Below, piece after piece: positions 1 to 7,522 of a stretch of DNA of 64,000 bases; position 1 is the stretch's first letter; the number at the start of each line of letters is the position of its first letter. A model generated the notes under the pieces. The model made no database searches and was not told where the DNA came from. It was given only the letters and a program-made list of their open reading frames with translations. The DNA is from DAOTVC01 sp034437215 (GTDB lineage: Bacteria > Chloroflexota > Anaerolineae > B4-G1 > SLSP01). The stretch is from positions 16,265-80,264 of the forward strand of contig DAOTVC010000101.1 in the NCBI GenBank assembly GCA_034437215.1, in the 5' to 3' direction. Made by a program: the position numbers and the translations under genes.

Positions 1-2
1 GT

Positions 3-329
3 GACGTGGGAAAAGGCCACACCGTGACCGAACTGGCAGAGCAGCTGCTCTGCACCCGCGGCAACATCACCCGGCTGGTACAGCGACTGCAGAGAGAAGA
101 CCTGGTCGAGGTCGGCAGCGACCCCGATGACCAGCGTCTGGTCCGCATCGCCCTCACCCCAGAAGGGCACCGACGCCTTGAAGCTGCGCGTAAGGCTCAC
201 GAAGCTTCTCTGGAGCGCCGCATCGGCGCGCTAGAGCCACAGAAACTCGAGCAACTCGTCACCCTCACCGACGAACTCGCCAATCTCCTGAAGCAAGATC
301 TGTTTCAGCAGGATCTATCCGACAACTAA
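3..329 (+). CDS. MarR-family transcriptional regulator, 5'-truncated by window edge
   Basis: This is the C-terminal part of a winged-helix MarR regulator, a cytoplasmic DNA-binding protein that usually represses efflux, stress or catabolic genes. The visible part carries the recognition helix (TVTELAEQL then TRGNITRLVQRL) and the wing with the family signature DPDDQRLVRIALTPEG, followed by the dimerisation helices. The reading frame is open to the first base of the window and no stop precedes the GTG at 6, so the usual N-terminal helix lies outside. A strong terminator overlaps its stop codon, so the amylase downstream is probably a separate unit. Its effector and targets cannot be read from the sequence. 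Confidence 0.85.
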   Translation, partial: DVGKGHTVTELAEQLLCTRGNITRLVQRLQREDLVEVGSDPDDQRLVRIALTPEGHRRLEAARKAHEASLERRIGALEPQKLEQLVTLTDELANLLKQDLFQQDLSDN

Positions 330-364
330 CAGGGCATGCCGAAGGGCGTGCCCTGTTTTTGTTT
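328..364 (+). terminator. Rho-independent terminator of marR
   Basis: A 13-bp stem (AACAGGGCATGCC with GGCGTGCCCTGTT, one G-T pair) closes a GAAG tetraloop and is followed by TTTGTTT. It overlaps the TAA of the MarR gene. Confidence 0.9.
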
Positions 365-406
365 ATGTCACAAGAGTCGAAACCGTAAAAGGCAAAGGAG
401 AAAGCG

Positions 407-2788
407 ATGAAAACTCAGGGCTTCAAGACCGTTACGCTAAAGATCACGATGGTGTTCCTCTTGCTCTCCGGGTTTCTGGGGATAGTAGAGGCCCCTCAAG
501 CCGTAAAGGCCACGGCAGCCTGGATGTGGCACGGCGGCAACATCGTCGCCGGCGGCGTCGCCACGGACAATCCCCTGCCGGGACAGGACGTAGAGATCTG
601 GCTCAAGGTCGGATACGATGGCTGGGTCAACCAGGCCCGCATCTACTACACCACCGACGGAACCGAGCCCCAGGGCAGCTACGACAGCGTCACCAACGGC
701 CATCTCGTACAGATGACCTTCAGCCACACCGAGGCCGATTCGGGCGGCACGGTGGCCTGGTGGCGGGGCACCCTTCCGGCGCAGAGCCAGGGCACCCACG
801 TCCAGTACAAGATCGCAGCGTGGCACTCCGGCGGCGGCAGCCTCGTCTACGCCGAGAGCGTGGAGGGCAAGACCCTCTACACCAGCGCCGAGGCCACGAA
901 CTTCGGCTACTACGTCGCCGCCTACGAGTCGCCCGACTGGGCCCGCGACGCGATCATCTATCAGGTCTTCATCGACCGCTTCTTCGACGGCAATATCAAC
1001 AACAACTACGACTGCGTCACAGAGAGCAGCGGCTACTGCCAGTACGACCTCTTCGACTGGAACGGGGGTGACCTGGCGGGGGCAGCGGAGAGCCTCGATT
1101 ATCTGCAGTACATGGGCGTGAACACCCTCTGGCTCTCGCCCGTCTACGAGAACCCCGCCTCGCAGATCGGCTCCGTCTACGACAGCAATCCCGGGGTGGT
1201 GCGCAACTACCACGGCTACGAGGCCCGGAGTTTCACCGCCATCGAGGAGAACTTCGGCCTGGACCAGGATCTGGAGCAGCTCATCGATGCTGCCCACGAC
1301 GCGGGGATGCGCGTGATCCTCGACTTCGTGCCCAACCACAGCTCCAATCAGCACCCCTACTTCAAAGACGCCAGCGACAACTGCACCACCAGCCCCTACT
1401 ACCGCTGGTACAAGTTCGGCACCACCAACAGCTCCGGGCACATCGTCAGCTACGACGACAGCCTCTGCGTCGCCGGTCACACCGACTGGTGGGGGGATAA
1501 CGACTCCTACGCCAACTTCTTCGGCGTCAAGGAGATGCCGCAGATCGATAACGATTACGGTCCCGCCCGCGCCGCCACCATCGACCAGGCGCTGATGTGG
1601 GTCAACGATTACGACATCGACGGGCTGCGGCTTGACTACGCGCCCGGTCCCAACCGCAGCTTCTGGCTCGCCTTCCGGGCGGCCGTCAAAGCGGCCGATC
1701 CCACCATCTATCTGGTGGGCGAGGTCTGGACCGACGGGGGCGCGGCGGAGCGCAAGTCCTACGAGGGCGAACTGGACGGGGTGCTCTCCTTCGATCACAA
1801 CGATCTCTTCCTGGGCTTCTTCGCCCACCGCACCAACAACGTGGACGGCTTCGACGGCGGGCTGAACTACTTCGCCGACTACTACGACAGCGAGTACGTG
1901 CTGCCCACCTTCCTCGACAACCACGACAAGGACCGCTTCCTCTTCGAGGCCGGACAGAACATAGACCGCCTGGAGCTGGCCTTCGTCTCCCAATTCACGC
2001 TAGAGCAGCCCCCGGTCATCTACTACGGGACCGAGGTGGGCCTGACCCAGTACGAGGCGAGCGCCGGCAAGCCGGAGCGCTCCCGGGCGCGCATGTTGTG
2101 GGGCAACTACATGAGCAACCCGCCCGCGGGCTGGGACGCCGGTCAGAACGTCGGCCTGCGGGAGCTGGTGCGCTCCCTGATCGGCTTGCGCAACGACTAC
2201 AGCGCTCTGCGCACCGGCGAGCGCGTCACCCTCTACCTCCACAACGACGACGGCACCTACGCCTACCGCCGCACCGACGCGGACGCGAACGTCGTGGTCG
2301 CGCTCAACAACAGCGACTACAGCCGCTCCATGACCATCCCCAACCAGCCCGGCGCCTCTCTCGGCTGGGCCGACGGGACCACGGTCCGCGACGAGCTGAG
2401 CGGTGCCACGTACACCGTCAGCAACGGTCAGATCAGTGTGAGCCTCTCCCCCCTGCAGGGCATGGTCCTGGTTCTTGATGAGGGGCCGAGCTGTGAGTTC
2501 AACTTCACGGTCAACGGCTACGTCACCTCCTACGGGCAGGATATGTACGTCGTGGGCAACGTCTCCGAACTGGGGAACTGGAGCCCCTCCTCCGCTGCCC
2601 CTCTCAGCTGGGTGGACAGCGATACCTGGAGCGGCAGCGTCTCCTTCAGCAGCAGCTGCGGGCAGGGGATCGAGTACAAGTACATTGTGATCGAAAATGG
2701 CAACGTGACCTGGGAGCCCGGCAGCAACAACACGACCACCCTCCCGACCTCGGGTTCGGGCAGCGTGGTGGACGTCTGGGGGCCTTAA
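407..2788 (+). CDS. Secreted GH13 alpha-amylase-like glycosidase with C-terminal CBM20-like starch-binding domain
   Basis: This is an extracellular alpha-glucan-hydrolysing enzyme of 793 residues. Residues 1-36 form a signal peptide (basic start, hydrophobic core FLLLSGFLGIV). An N-terminal beta-sandwich (about 40-165) precedes the GH13 barrel. The conserved regions are visible: DFVPNHSS (region I), GLRLD with nucleophile Asp410 (region II), GEVW with acid/base Glu439 (region III) and FLDNHD with Asp507 (region IV). The last ~95 residues (FTVNGYVTSYGQDMYVVGN, then LGNW and YKYI) match a CBM20 starch-binding module. The start ATG has AGGAG upstream. Cyclomaltodextrinase, neopullulanase or maltogenic amylase specificity cannot be separated by reading alone. 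No transporter or sugar regulator is adjacent except the MarR fragment. Confidence 0.93.
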   Translation: MKTQGFKTVTLKITMVFLLLSGFLGIVEAPQAVKATAAWMWHGGNIVAGGVATDNPLPGQDVEIWLKVGYDGWVNQARIYYTTDGTEPQGSYDSVTNGHLVQMTFSHTEADSGGTVAWWRGTLPAQSQGTHVQYKIAAWHSGGGSLVYAESVEGKTLYTSAEATNFGYYVAAYESPDWARDAIIYQVFIDRFFDGNINNNYDCVTESSGYCQYDLFDWNGGDLAGAAESLDYLQYMGVNTLWLSPVYENPASQIGSVYDSNPGVVRNYHGYEARSFTAIEENFGLDQDLEQLIDAAHDAGMRVILDFVPNHSSNQHPYFKDASDNCTTSPYYRWYKFGTTNSSGHIVSYDDSLCVAGHTDWWGDNDSYANFFGVKEMPQIDNDYGPARAATIDQALMWVNDYDIDGLRLDYAPGPNRSFWLAFRAAVKAADPTIYLVGEVWTDGGAAERKSYEGELDGVLSFDHNDLFLGFFAHRTNNVDGFDGGLNYFADYYDSEYVLPTFLDNHDKDRFLFEAGQNIDRLELAFVSQFTLEQPPVIYYGTEVGLTQYEASAGKPERSRARMLWGNYMSNPPAGWDAGQNVGLRELVRSLIGLRNDYSALRTGERVTLYLHNDDGTYAYRRTDADANVVVALNNSDYSRSMTIPNQPGASLGWADGTTVRDELSGATYTVSNGQISVSLSPLQGMVLVLDEGPSCEFNFTVNGYVTSYGQDMYVVGNVSELGNWSPSSAAPLSWVDSDTWSGSVSFSSSCGQGIEYKYIVIENGNVTWEPGSNNTTTLPTSGSGSVVDVWGP

Positions 2789-2821
2789 CGACGAGGTACG
2801 ATAACGTAGAATCAACAGAAC

Positions 2822-2854
2822 AAGCGGTCCGGGAGACAATCTCCCGGACCGCTT
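2822..2854 (+). terminator. Terminator downstream of amylase
   Basis: A perfect 14-bp stem (AAGCGGTCCGGGAG with CTCCCGGACCGCTT) encloses ACAAT and is followed by CTCGTG. The U-tract is weak, so it could serve either strand between the amylase and the toxin remnant. Confidence 0.75.
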
Positions 2855-2934
2855 CTCGTGTAACTCTTAACCTGGTGGACTTTACTGCGCCCGCGCCTCC
2901 ACCCACTCCTATTCCCAGGTTTCCCAACTCGTTA

Positions 2935-3303
2935 TCACTGCTTGAGAGGCAAAATTCTGACCCTCGATCTATGTTCATCGATGGTCAGAAGAGCACCGCG
3001 CCCCAACTCAGACTCATATTGCTCTATCCAATAAACCAATCGCCGTCCCAGAGATTCAGGCATCACATCCTGGGTGCGGACTTGAATCACGCTCGGGCCT
3101 TCGGCGCGAGTCACTGCGAGCAACGTACTGAAATCAAGATCATGCGTAAACACAACATAACCTTCGACGCGAGCCCAGCGCATAATCACAACATCCTCGG
3201 CTCTGGGATCGCCCACCTGCGACCCGTGGAGTGCTTTTCACCCTTGTTGTACAAACAGGTCTACCCAAGAGGGCGAAAGACTCATGTCAATGATGAATCT
3301 CAT
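2935..3303 (-). pseudogene. DUF5615 PIN-like toxin, inactivated by an in-frame TGA
   Basis: From ATG at 3303 the frame reads MRFIIDMSLSPSWVDLF..., then a TGA at 3238-3240, then KALHGSQVGDPRAEDVVIM and the rest of a DUF5615 protein (VVFTHDLDFSTLL, GPSVIQVRTQDV, VRILPL). Both halves are in the same frame and together give the normal ~122-residue length with the first acidic residue (Asp6) and the THDLDF motif. The family normally continues GHEAxHxSEVG where the stop now lies. Without readthrough the protein is split; the second half alone, from GTG at 3216, lacks the first catalytic aspartate. The gene lies downstream of its DUF433 partner and is separated from it by a short duplication. Sequencing error at the TGA is the main alternative. 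Confidence 0.8.
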
Positions 3304-3387
3304 GGGCCTGCCAGACGTCCAGACTGGCAGCATGATCGCTGATCGTCGTGAGATTCATGTCAATGATGAATCTCATGGGCCTGCCAG
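3282..3387. repeat. 33-bp direct repeat duplicating the antitoxin/toxin junction
   Basis: The same 33 bases occur at 3282-3314 and 3355-3387, 73 bp apart start to start. Each copy, read on the minus strand, carries the end of the DUF433 gene (CTGGCAGGCCCATGA) and the start of the toxin (ATGAGATTCATCATTGAC). The copy next to DUF433 keeps the ATGA stop/start overlap, but its toxin frame runs only about 28 codons before stopping. The distal copy supplies the start of the toxin remnant. Confidence 0.85.
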
Positions 3388-3606
3388 TGGGAGCTCTACC
3401 TCTTCAACTCGCCAAGCCGCGTAAGCCAACGCCTCCCAGAGATCCTCTTCCTCCAAATAAGGATAGGCCTCCAATATCTCCTCGATGGAATGTCCGGCTG
3501 CGATCAGGCCCACGAGCGTTCCCACCGTTACCCGTAGCCCGCGGATGCACGGCTTACCTCCCATCACGTTTGGATCGAAAGTGATGCGTGTCAGCGCTTG
3601 CATCAT
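3373..3606 (-). CDS. DUF433 antitoxin-like protein
   Basis: This 77-residue protein matches DUF433 (ITFDPNVMGGKPCIRGLRVTV, then a small HTH-like region with AAGHSIEEILEAYPYLEEEDL). DUF433 proteins usually precede DUF5615 PIN-like proteins and are regarded as their antitoxins. ATG at 3606 is chosen because GAGAG lies just upstream and the family starts here; a longer reading frame upstream does not resemble the family. Its TGA overlaps an ATG (ATGA) that begins a truncated toxin frame, the normal coupling of the pair. Because the toxin is broken, this antitoxin is probably an orphan relic or may protect against other toxins. Confidence 0.85.
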   Translation of the reverse strand: MMQALTRITFDPNVMGGKPCIRGLRVTVGTLVGLIAAGHSIEEILEAYPYLEEEDLWEALAYAAWRVEEVELPLAGP

Positions 3607-3655
3607 CTCTCTCTTTCTGCCACAACTCCCAACAGCCCAAACTACCGGCTTTCCA

Positions 3656-4369
3656 CTACCCCGCCCGCCCCTCCACCCACTCGATCCAGTGCTCCAGCCC
3701 CTCACCCGTCTTGGCGGAGAGGACGATGATGGGCGCGCGGTCGTTGAGACCGTGCACCAGCTCGTGGAAGGCGTCCAGGTCGAAGTCCAGGTAGGGCAGC
3801 AGGTCGGACTTGGTCACGACGACGACGTCCACTGCCTCAAAGATGCCCGGGTACTTGTAGGGCTTGTCGTGCCCCTCGGGGACACTGATGAGCGCCACCT
3901 TGGCGTTCTGCCCCAGGTCGAAGGAGACGGGGCAGATGAGGTTGCCGACGTTCTCGATAAAGAGCAGGTCGATCTCGTCCAGGGGCAGGGCGTGCAGCGC
4001 CTGGTGCACCATGGGCGCGTCCAGGTGGCAGCCCCCGCCGGTGTTGATCTGCACGACGGGCGCGCCCGTCTCGGCGATGCGGTCGGCGTCCACCTGGGAG
4101 GCCACGTCCCCCTCGACGACGCCCACCCGGCGCCGCCCGCGCAGCGCCTCGATGGTCGCCATGAGCAGCGTCGTCTTCCCGGCACCGGGCGAGGCCATGA
4201 TGTTCACGGCGTAGATGCCGTGGTCACCCAGGTGCTCGCGGTTGTCCGCCGCCGCCTGATCGTTAGCATCCAGGATCTTGGTCACCACCGGCACCCGGCT
4301 CGAACCTTGCGCCTCGTGCTCGTGCTCGTGGGTCTGTTCGTGTTCTTCACATCCGCAGGTGTCGCACAT
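3656..4369 (-). CDS. hypB: Hydrogenase nickel incorporation GTPase HypB
   Basis: HypB is the SIMIBI-class GTPase that, with HypA, delivers nickel to the [NiFe]-hydrogenase large subunit. The protein begins with the high-affinity nickel motif CDTCGC, followed by a short His-rich linker (HEQTHEHEHE). The P-loop ASPGAGKTT is at 59-67, the metal site includes Cys114-His115 and Cys146, and the guanine-binding TKSD is at 186-189. The start at 4369 is set by GGAGG seven bases upstream; an upstream extension of eight codons has no such site. It is separated from the hypA group by a divergent radical SAM gene and has its own promoter. hypC, D, E and F are not in this window. Confidence 0.96.
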   Translation of the reverse strand: MCDTCGCEEHEQTHEHEHEAQGSSRVPVVTKILDANDQAAADNREHLGDHGIYAVNIMASPGAGKTTLLMATIEALRGRRRVGVVEGDVASQVDADRIAETGAPVVQINTGGGCHLDAPMVHQALHALPLDEIDLLFIENVGNLICPVSFDLGQNAKVALISVPEGHDKPYKYPGIFEAVDVVVVTKSDLLPYLDFDLDAFHELVHGLNDRAPIIVLSAKTGEGLEHWIEWVEGRAG

Positions 4370-4387
4370 TCTTACCTCCAGCAATTC

Positions 4388-4465
4388 GGGCAAGTTTGGA
4401 CATTTGACACTTGCCCCCTATAGAATCTGTGGGAAACTGCGGACGTTTGCGCGTCCGAGGTTTCC
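4388..4465 (-). promoter_or_regulatory. Two hairpins in the hypB 5' leader
   Basis: The first inverted repeat (4432-4465) pairs GGAAAC plus CGGACG with CGTCCG plus GTTTCC. The second (4388-4416) pairs GGGCAAGT with ACTTGCCC. Both lie between the predicted hypB promoter and its ribosome-binding site, so they would form in the mRNA leader or act as operators. No known riboswitch pattern is recognised. Confidence 0.5.
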
Positions 4466-4474
4466 TGGATAACT

Positions 4475-4502
4475 ATCTTAGCCATTAAACCCGTTTCGTC
4501 AA
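4475..4502 (-). promoter_or_regulatory. Predicted sigma-70 promoter of hypB
   Basis: On the minus strand TTGACG (4497-4502) and TAAGAT (4475-4480) are separated by 16 bp. Transcription would begin about 100 bases before the hypB start. Confidence 0.55.
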
Positions 4503-4533
4503 GGATGACGCGCAGAAGGAGCTATCAACGCAG

Positions 4534-5769
4534 ATGATCATCGAGCAGAGCAGCAAATTCATGCGGAGGTCCTTCGAGAGGACCACCTACACCTTCAGAG
4601 AGACACCCGCGGCCTCCCTGGAGGGGACCTTCGGGATCTACGTCCACGTCCCCTTCTGCCTCTCCAAGTGCACCTTCTGCCCCTTCTACAAGGAGCTCCT
4701 CTCCAAGGAGCTGAAGGGGCAGTACGTTGAGGCGCTCCTGCGGGAGATCGCCGAGACGCGGATGGAGGGGCGGGCGAAGTGGATCTACGTGGGGGGCGGC
4801 ACCCCCAACGTGCTCACCCTCGAGGAGCTGGGCGCCATCCTGGGAGCCATCCGGCGGCGGGTGGAGGTGGGTAGCAGCGTGGGGACGGAGCTCCTGCCCG
4901 CGCTCGTGAACCGGGCCTACCTGCAGGGGCTGGCGGAGCTGGGCTTCACGAAGGTCAGCATCGGGGTGGAGAGCCTCGCCGACGAGGTGATCCTGCCGAC
5001 GGGCCGCCGGGCCGCCCGGGAGGAGCGGATTGACGAGATCGTGCGGGAGGCACGGGAGCTCGATCTCTGGGTCAACGTGGACCTGATGGTGGGCCTGCCC
5101 GAACAGAGCGCCACGACCTTCCTGGAGGACGTACGCCGGGTGGCGGAGATGGAGCCCTCCCAGGTCACCCTCTACCCCTTCATGATCATCCGCGGGCTGC
5201 AGGCGGAGCCGGGCGTCCCCACCGAGACGCAGTTCGAGCTCATCGAGAGGGCGGCGGAGTCGCTGGTGCGGCGGGGGTACGAGCGCCAGGGGATCTGGAC
5301 CTTCGCCCAGGGCGAGGACGTCTACGACTCCTCGCGGGATGAGCTGGTCGAGGACTACGTGGGCTTCGGTCCTGCAGCCTTCTCCACCTACGCCGGGTGG
5401 AAGGTGGTCAACCCCGAGCTCGCCGTCTACCTGCGCTCGGTGAGCCACGGGCACAGGCTCGGCTTCGTCGCCCCGAAGAGCGCGGAGACGGACGCCTGGC
5501 GCACCTTCGCGCGCCGTATCTACGATCTACGGGGCGACGGCTTTGGAGGGCTGCCGCTGCCCATCCGGCTCTTCGCCGGAATCCTGAGACTGACGGGGTA
5601 CGTTCGCGGTGGAGGGCTTACCGAGAAGGGGATCCTGCTCTCCCACACCCTCTCCAAATCCGTCGTCGAGTCCCTGCCCTTCCCCGTCCAGAATCCCGGC
5701 TGTGTGGAGAATTACGAGGAGTACGCGGCGTACCGGGAGGAGGCCAAAGGGCTGTACGCGGTCGGGTGA
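4534..5769 (+). CDS. HemN/HemW-like radical SAM protein
   Basis: This 411-residue protein is of the coproporphyrinogen III oxidase-like radical SAM family. The [4Fe-4S]-SAM ligands are Cys42, Cys46 and Cys49 (FCLSKCTFCPF), the SAM-binding GGGTP is at 87-91, and the HemN-type fold continues with SIGVESLADEV and VDLMVGLPEQ. Family members act in heme synthesis, heme insertion (HemW) or anaerobic heme breakdown (HutW/ChuW). The CX3CX2C motif followed by PF and the unusual C-terminal region do not allow a choice. AAGGAG precedes the ATG. It sits alone on the plus strand between hypB and the hypA operon; a link to hydrogenase maturation is suggested only by position. Confidence 0.85.
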   Translation: MIIEQSSKFMRRSFERTTYTFRETPAASLEGTFGIYVHVPFCLSKCTFCPFYKELLSKELKGQYVEALLREIAETRMEGRAKWIYVGGGTPNVLTLEELGAILGAIRRRVEVGSSVGTELLPALVNRAYLQGLAELGFTKVSIGVESLADEVILPTGRRAAREERIDEIVREARELDLWVNVDLMVGLPEQSATTFLEDVRRVAEMEPSQVTLYPFMIIRGLQAEPGVPTETQFELIERAAESLVRRGYERQGIWTFAQGEDVYDSSRDELVEDYVGFGPAAFSTYAGWKVVNPELAVYLRSVSHGHRLGFVAPKSAETDAWRTFARRIYDLRGDGFGGLPLPIRLFAGILRLTGYVRGGGLTEKGILLSHTLSKSVVESLPFPVQNPGCVENYEEYAAYREEAKGLYAVG

Positions 5770-5773
5770 GATT

Positions 5774-6337
5774 CTAGGCCCGCCCGCGGCTCTCGCCCTC
5801 GACCAGGGCCCCGGCGATGAGATGGGCGACCCGCAGGGGCTCGGGGACGTGCCCCTCCACGGAGAAGAGCTCGACGACGGTCGCCGCCTCCTCCAGGGTG
5901 AGCCCCACCCGTTGGACGTAGACCTGGCCCACCGGCTCCATCGGCCCCAGCCGCTCGATCAGCGCCCACTTCCGCGCGCCGCCGGGCACGTTGTGGAGCA
6001 GCGCCTCGCGGACCGCCGCCATGTCGGGCGCGCGCCGGGCGACGACCAGCACCGGCAAACCCGTCTCTTCGTGCAACGCGAAGACGTCCACGACGTTGAA
6101 GCCCCCGAGCGCGATCCCCTGGAGCATGATGAGGTTGAGGTTCCCGGCGAACTTGGAGCCGGCGACGAGACGGACCAGCACCTCCGCCGCGTCGTCGCCA
6201 TCCTTTTGCACCTCTCCGACGAGGACGCCCGTGAAGCGCAGGCGGGCGTAGACCACACCTACCACAGCGACGCGGGCGCTCCCCTCGAAAGAGAAGGGCG
6301 CGTCGTCGAAGCCCACGACGTTCGCCAAGCGCCTCAC
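5774..6337 (-). CDS. DUF99 family protein
   Basis: This 187-residue protein belongs to DUF99, a family common in archaea and described as related to endonuclease V-like nucleases; its role in bacteria is unclear. Landmarks are RRLANVVGFDDAPF at the N-terminus, LIMLQGIALGGFNVVDVF in the middle and PEPLRVAHLIAGALV at the C-terminus. GTG at 6337 is preferred because it overlaps the hypA stop (GTGA) and the family begins here. The overlap implies co-translation with hypA and the maturation protease. Whether it takes part in hydrogenase maturation or is simply linked to the operon cannot be told from sequence. Confidence 0.85.
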   Translation of the reverse strand: MRRLANVVGFDDAPFSFEGSARVAVVGVVYARLRFTGVLVGEVQKDGDDAAEVLVRLVAGSKFAGNLNLIMLQGIALGGFNVVDVFALHEETGLPVLVVARRAPDMAAVREALLHNVPGGARKWALIERLGPMEPVGQVYVQRVGLTLEEAATVVELFSVEGHVPEPLRVAHLIAGALVEGESRGRA

Positions 6338-6684
6338 GTCCGCTCCGGCACCTCGATGCTCTCGACGTAGAACTCCTTGCCGGCGATGACGTCGCCGCCC
6401 AGCGCCCCGCACTCGGGACAGCGCCAGTCCAGCCGATCGGGCTCGAACTCGTGACCGCAGGCCCGGCAGCGGAAGCGGAGGGGGATCCGGCGGAAGTGCA
6501 GCGTGGCTCCCTCGGCGACGGTGCCGGGCGCGAGGGCGTCGAAGTAGAATTGGATGGAGTCGTCGACGAAGCTGGACATGTCGCCGATGACGAGGTAGAT
6601 GTCGCTGACCCGCTTCGCTCCCGCCCTCTCGGCGTGCTCCGTGACGATCTGGAGGATACTCTCGGTGACCGCCAGCTCATGCAT
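6334..6684 (-). CDS. hypA: Hydrogenase nickel chaperone HypA
   Basis: HypA is the small metallochaperone that brings nickel to the hydrogenase large subunit together with HypB. The 116-residue protein starts with the nickel-binding MHE and has the zinc-ribbon cysteines Cys73, Cys76, Cys89 and Cys92 (CRAC and CPEC). Length and ends match the family. The gene overlaps the maturation protease by 8 bp (ATGCATGA) and the DUF99 gene by 4 bp (GTGA), giving a translationally coupled three-gene group. Confidence 0.97.
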   Translation of the reverse strand: MHELAVTESILQIVTEHAERAGAKRVSDIYLVIGDMSSFVDDSIQFYFDALAPGTVAEGATLHFRRIPLRFRCRACGHEFEPDRLDWRCPECGALGGDVIAGKEFYVESIEVPERT

Positions 6685-7177
6685 CTGCCGGCGCGCCCTC
6701 CTCGATAAAGCCCATCACCTTCTCGACGGCGGGCTCCACCAGCGCCTCCGTCTTCTCCGAGAGCCCCTCACCGAAGTCGAAGTCGTAGCCCCGGATGGAG
6801 ACGACGTACCCCTCGGGCGCCTCACCGTGCAGTTGCTCCGCCACCTCTAACACCGTCGCCGGATGGGTCTGGTGGTAGACGAAGGGGGTCTTGTGCTCGG
6901 CTTTCAGGTGAGCCACACAGATCTCCTCGTCGAGGGTGTCGGTGTGGGCGTCCACAAAGATGATCAGTTCGTACGGCTTCAGTTCCTGCCCCAGGTCGGG
7001 GGAGAGCTGGTGCAGGACGACGGTGTCGACGGTGTGTCCCAGATCGCCGAAACCATCGTCGTTCGCGTCGAGGGGCGGGCGCCCGAGCCGTTCGCGCACC
7101 CGGTTCACCACCACGCGTCCCACGCCATCGTCGTGACGGTAGCTGTTGCCGAATCCTACAACCAGTGACTTTTTCAC
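6677..7177 (-). CDS. [NiFe]-hydrogenase maturation endopeptidase (HycI/HoxW-like)
   Basis: This 166-residue protease removes the C-terminal peptide of the hydrogenase large subunit after nickel insertion. It shows the family opening VVGFGNSYRHDDGVG with the metal-contacting Asp16/Asp17 region, FVDAHTDT in the core and VVSIRGYDFDFGEGLSE near the end. The start is GTG at 7177 with GGAGGT upstream. Its probable substrate is the large subunit encoded just upstream (7523-8947), which still has a 25-residue tail after the last metal-binding motif. It leads the protease-hypA-DUF99 group. Confidence 0.93.
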   Translation of the reverse strand: MKKSLVVGFGNSYRHDDGVGRVVVNRVRERLGRPPLDANDDGFGDLGHTVDTVVLHQLSPDLGQELKPYELIIFVDAHTDTLDEEICVAHLKAEHKTPFVYHQTHPATVLEVAEQLHGEAPEGYVVSIRGYDFDFGEGLSEKTEALVEPAVEKVMGFIEEGAPADA

Positions 7178-7313
7178 AGAGCGACCTCCGTTTCAAATTC
7201 TTAACATGATCTACTTCTTTATTCTACTCGGGATGGGGCCGAGGGCAACTCGGGTGCGGGCATTGCCGGGGTGCTCTCCATTTTCCCCTTCTTGCACGAT
7301 GAAGGTCTATTCT

Positions 7314-7447
7314 TGCCCCGGCCATTCTCGGCGCTACGCGCCGCATGGCCGGGGCATTCAGGAGTGCAGATTGGCGGGCGGCTTTGCCGCCCGCCAATCT
7401 GCACAAAAAGTACCCCTTCTTCCGGCGTTTTGACGCCGGAAGAAGGG
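7314..7447. repeat. Three tandem stem-loops between hydrogenase and accessory genes
   Basis: The 345-bp spacer 7178-7522 has no convincing gene. It contains an imperfect nested hairpin at 7314-7356 (TTGCCCCGGCCAT with ATGGCCGGGGCA), a perfect 18-bp-arm hairpin at 7365-7403 (TGCAGATTGGCGGGCGGC, loop TTT) and a 14-bp-arm hairpin at 7414-7447 (CCCTTCTTCCGGCG). These may terminate, stabilise or process the mRNA between the structural and accessory genes, or may be REP-like elements. Confidence 0.8.
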
Positions 7448-7471
7448 CAGGCGAAGAGACGCTATCAAGAA

Positions 7472-7501
7472 AGACCTCCGGGAAGGAGCTCCCGGAGGTC
7501 T
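7472..7501 (-). terminator. Terminator after the hydrogenase large-subunit gene
   Basis: A 12-bp stem (AGACCTCCGGGA with TCCCGGAGGTCT) is followed on the minus strand by TTCTTGAT. It lies 21 bp after the large-subunit stop. Confidence 0.8.
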
Positions 7502-7522
7502 GATCTGTAAACTCACGAGCGC

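Noticed and set aside
437..1993. Long open frame on the minus strand opposite the amylase
   Set aside because: It has the Val/Glu/Gly-rich composition typical of frames antisense to GC-rich genes, while the plus strand carries all four GH13 motifs. The same applies to the long antisense frames opposite other genes here, for example 20509-21819 and 32095-33297.
4370..4393. Eight-codon N-terminal extension of hypB
   Set aside because: GGAGG lies just before the later ATG (4369) and the family starts with MCxxC.
4534..5769. HydE or HydG [FeFe]-hydrogenase maturase
   Set aside because: The sequence follows the HemN/HemW pattern (VHVPFC...C..C, GGGTPN), and no HydA with H-cluster or HydF is present.
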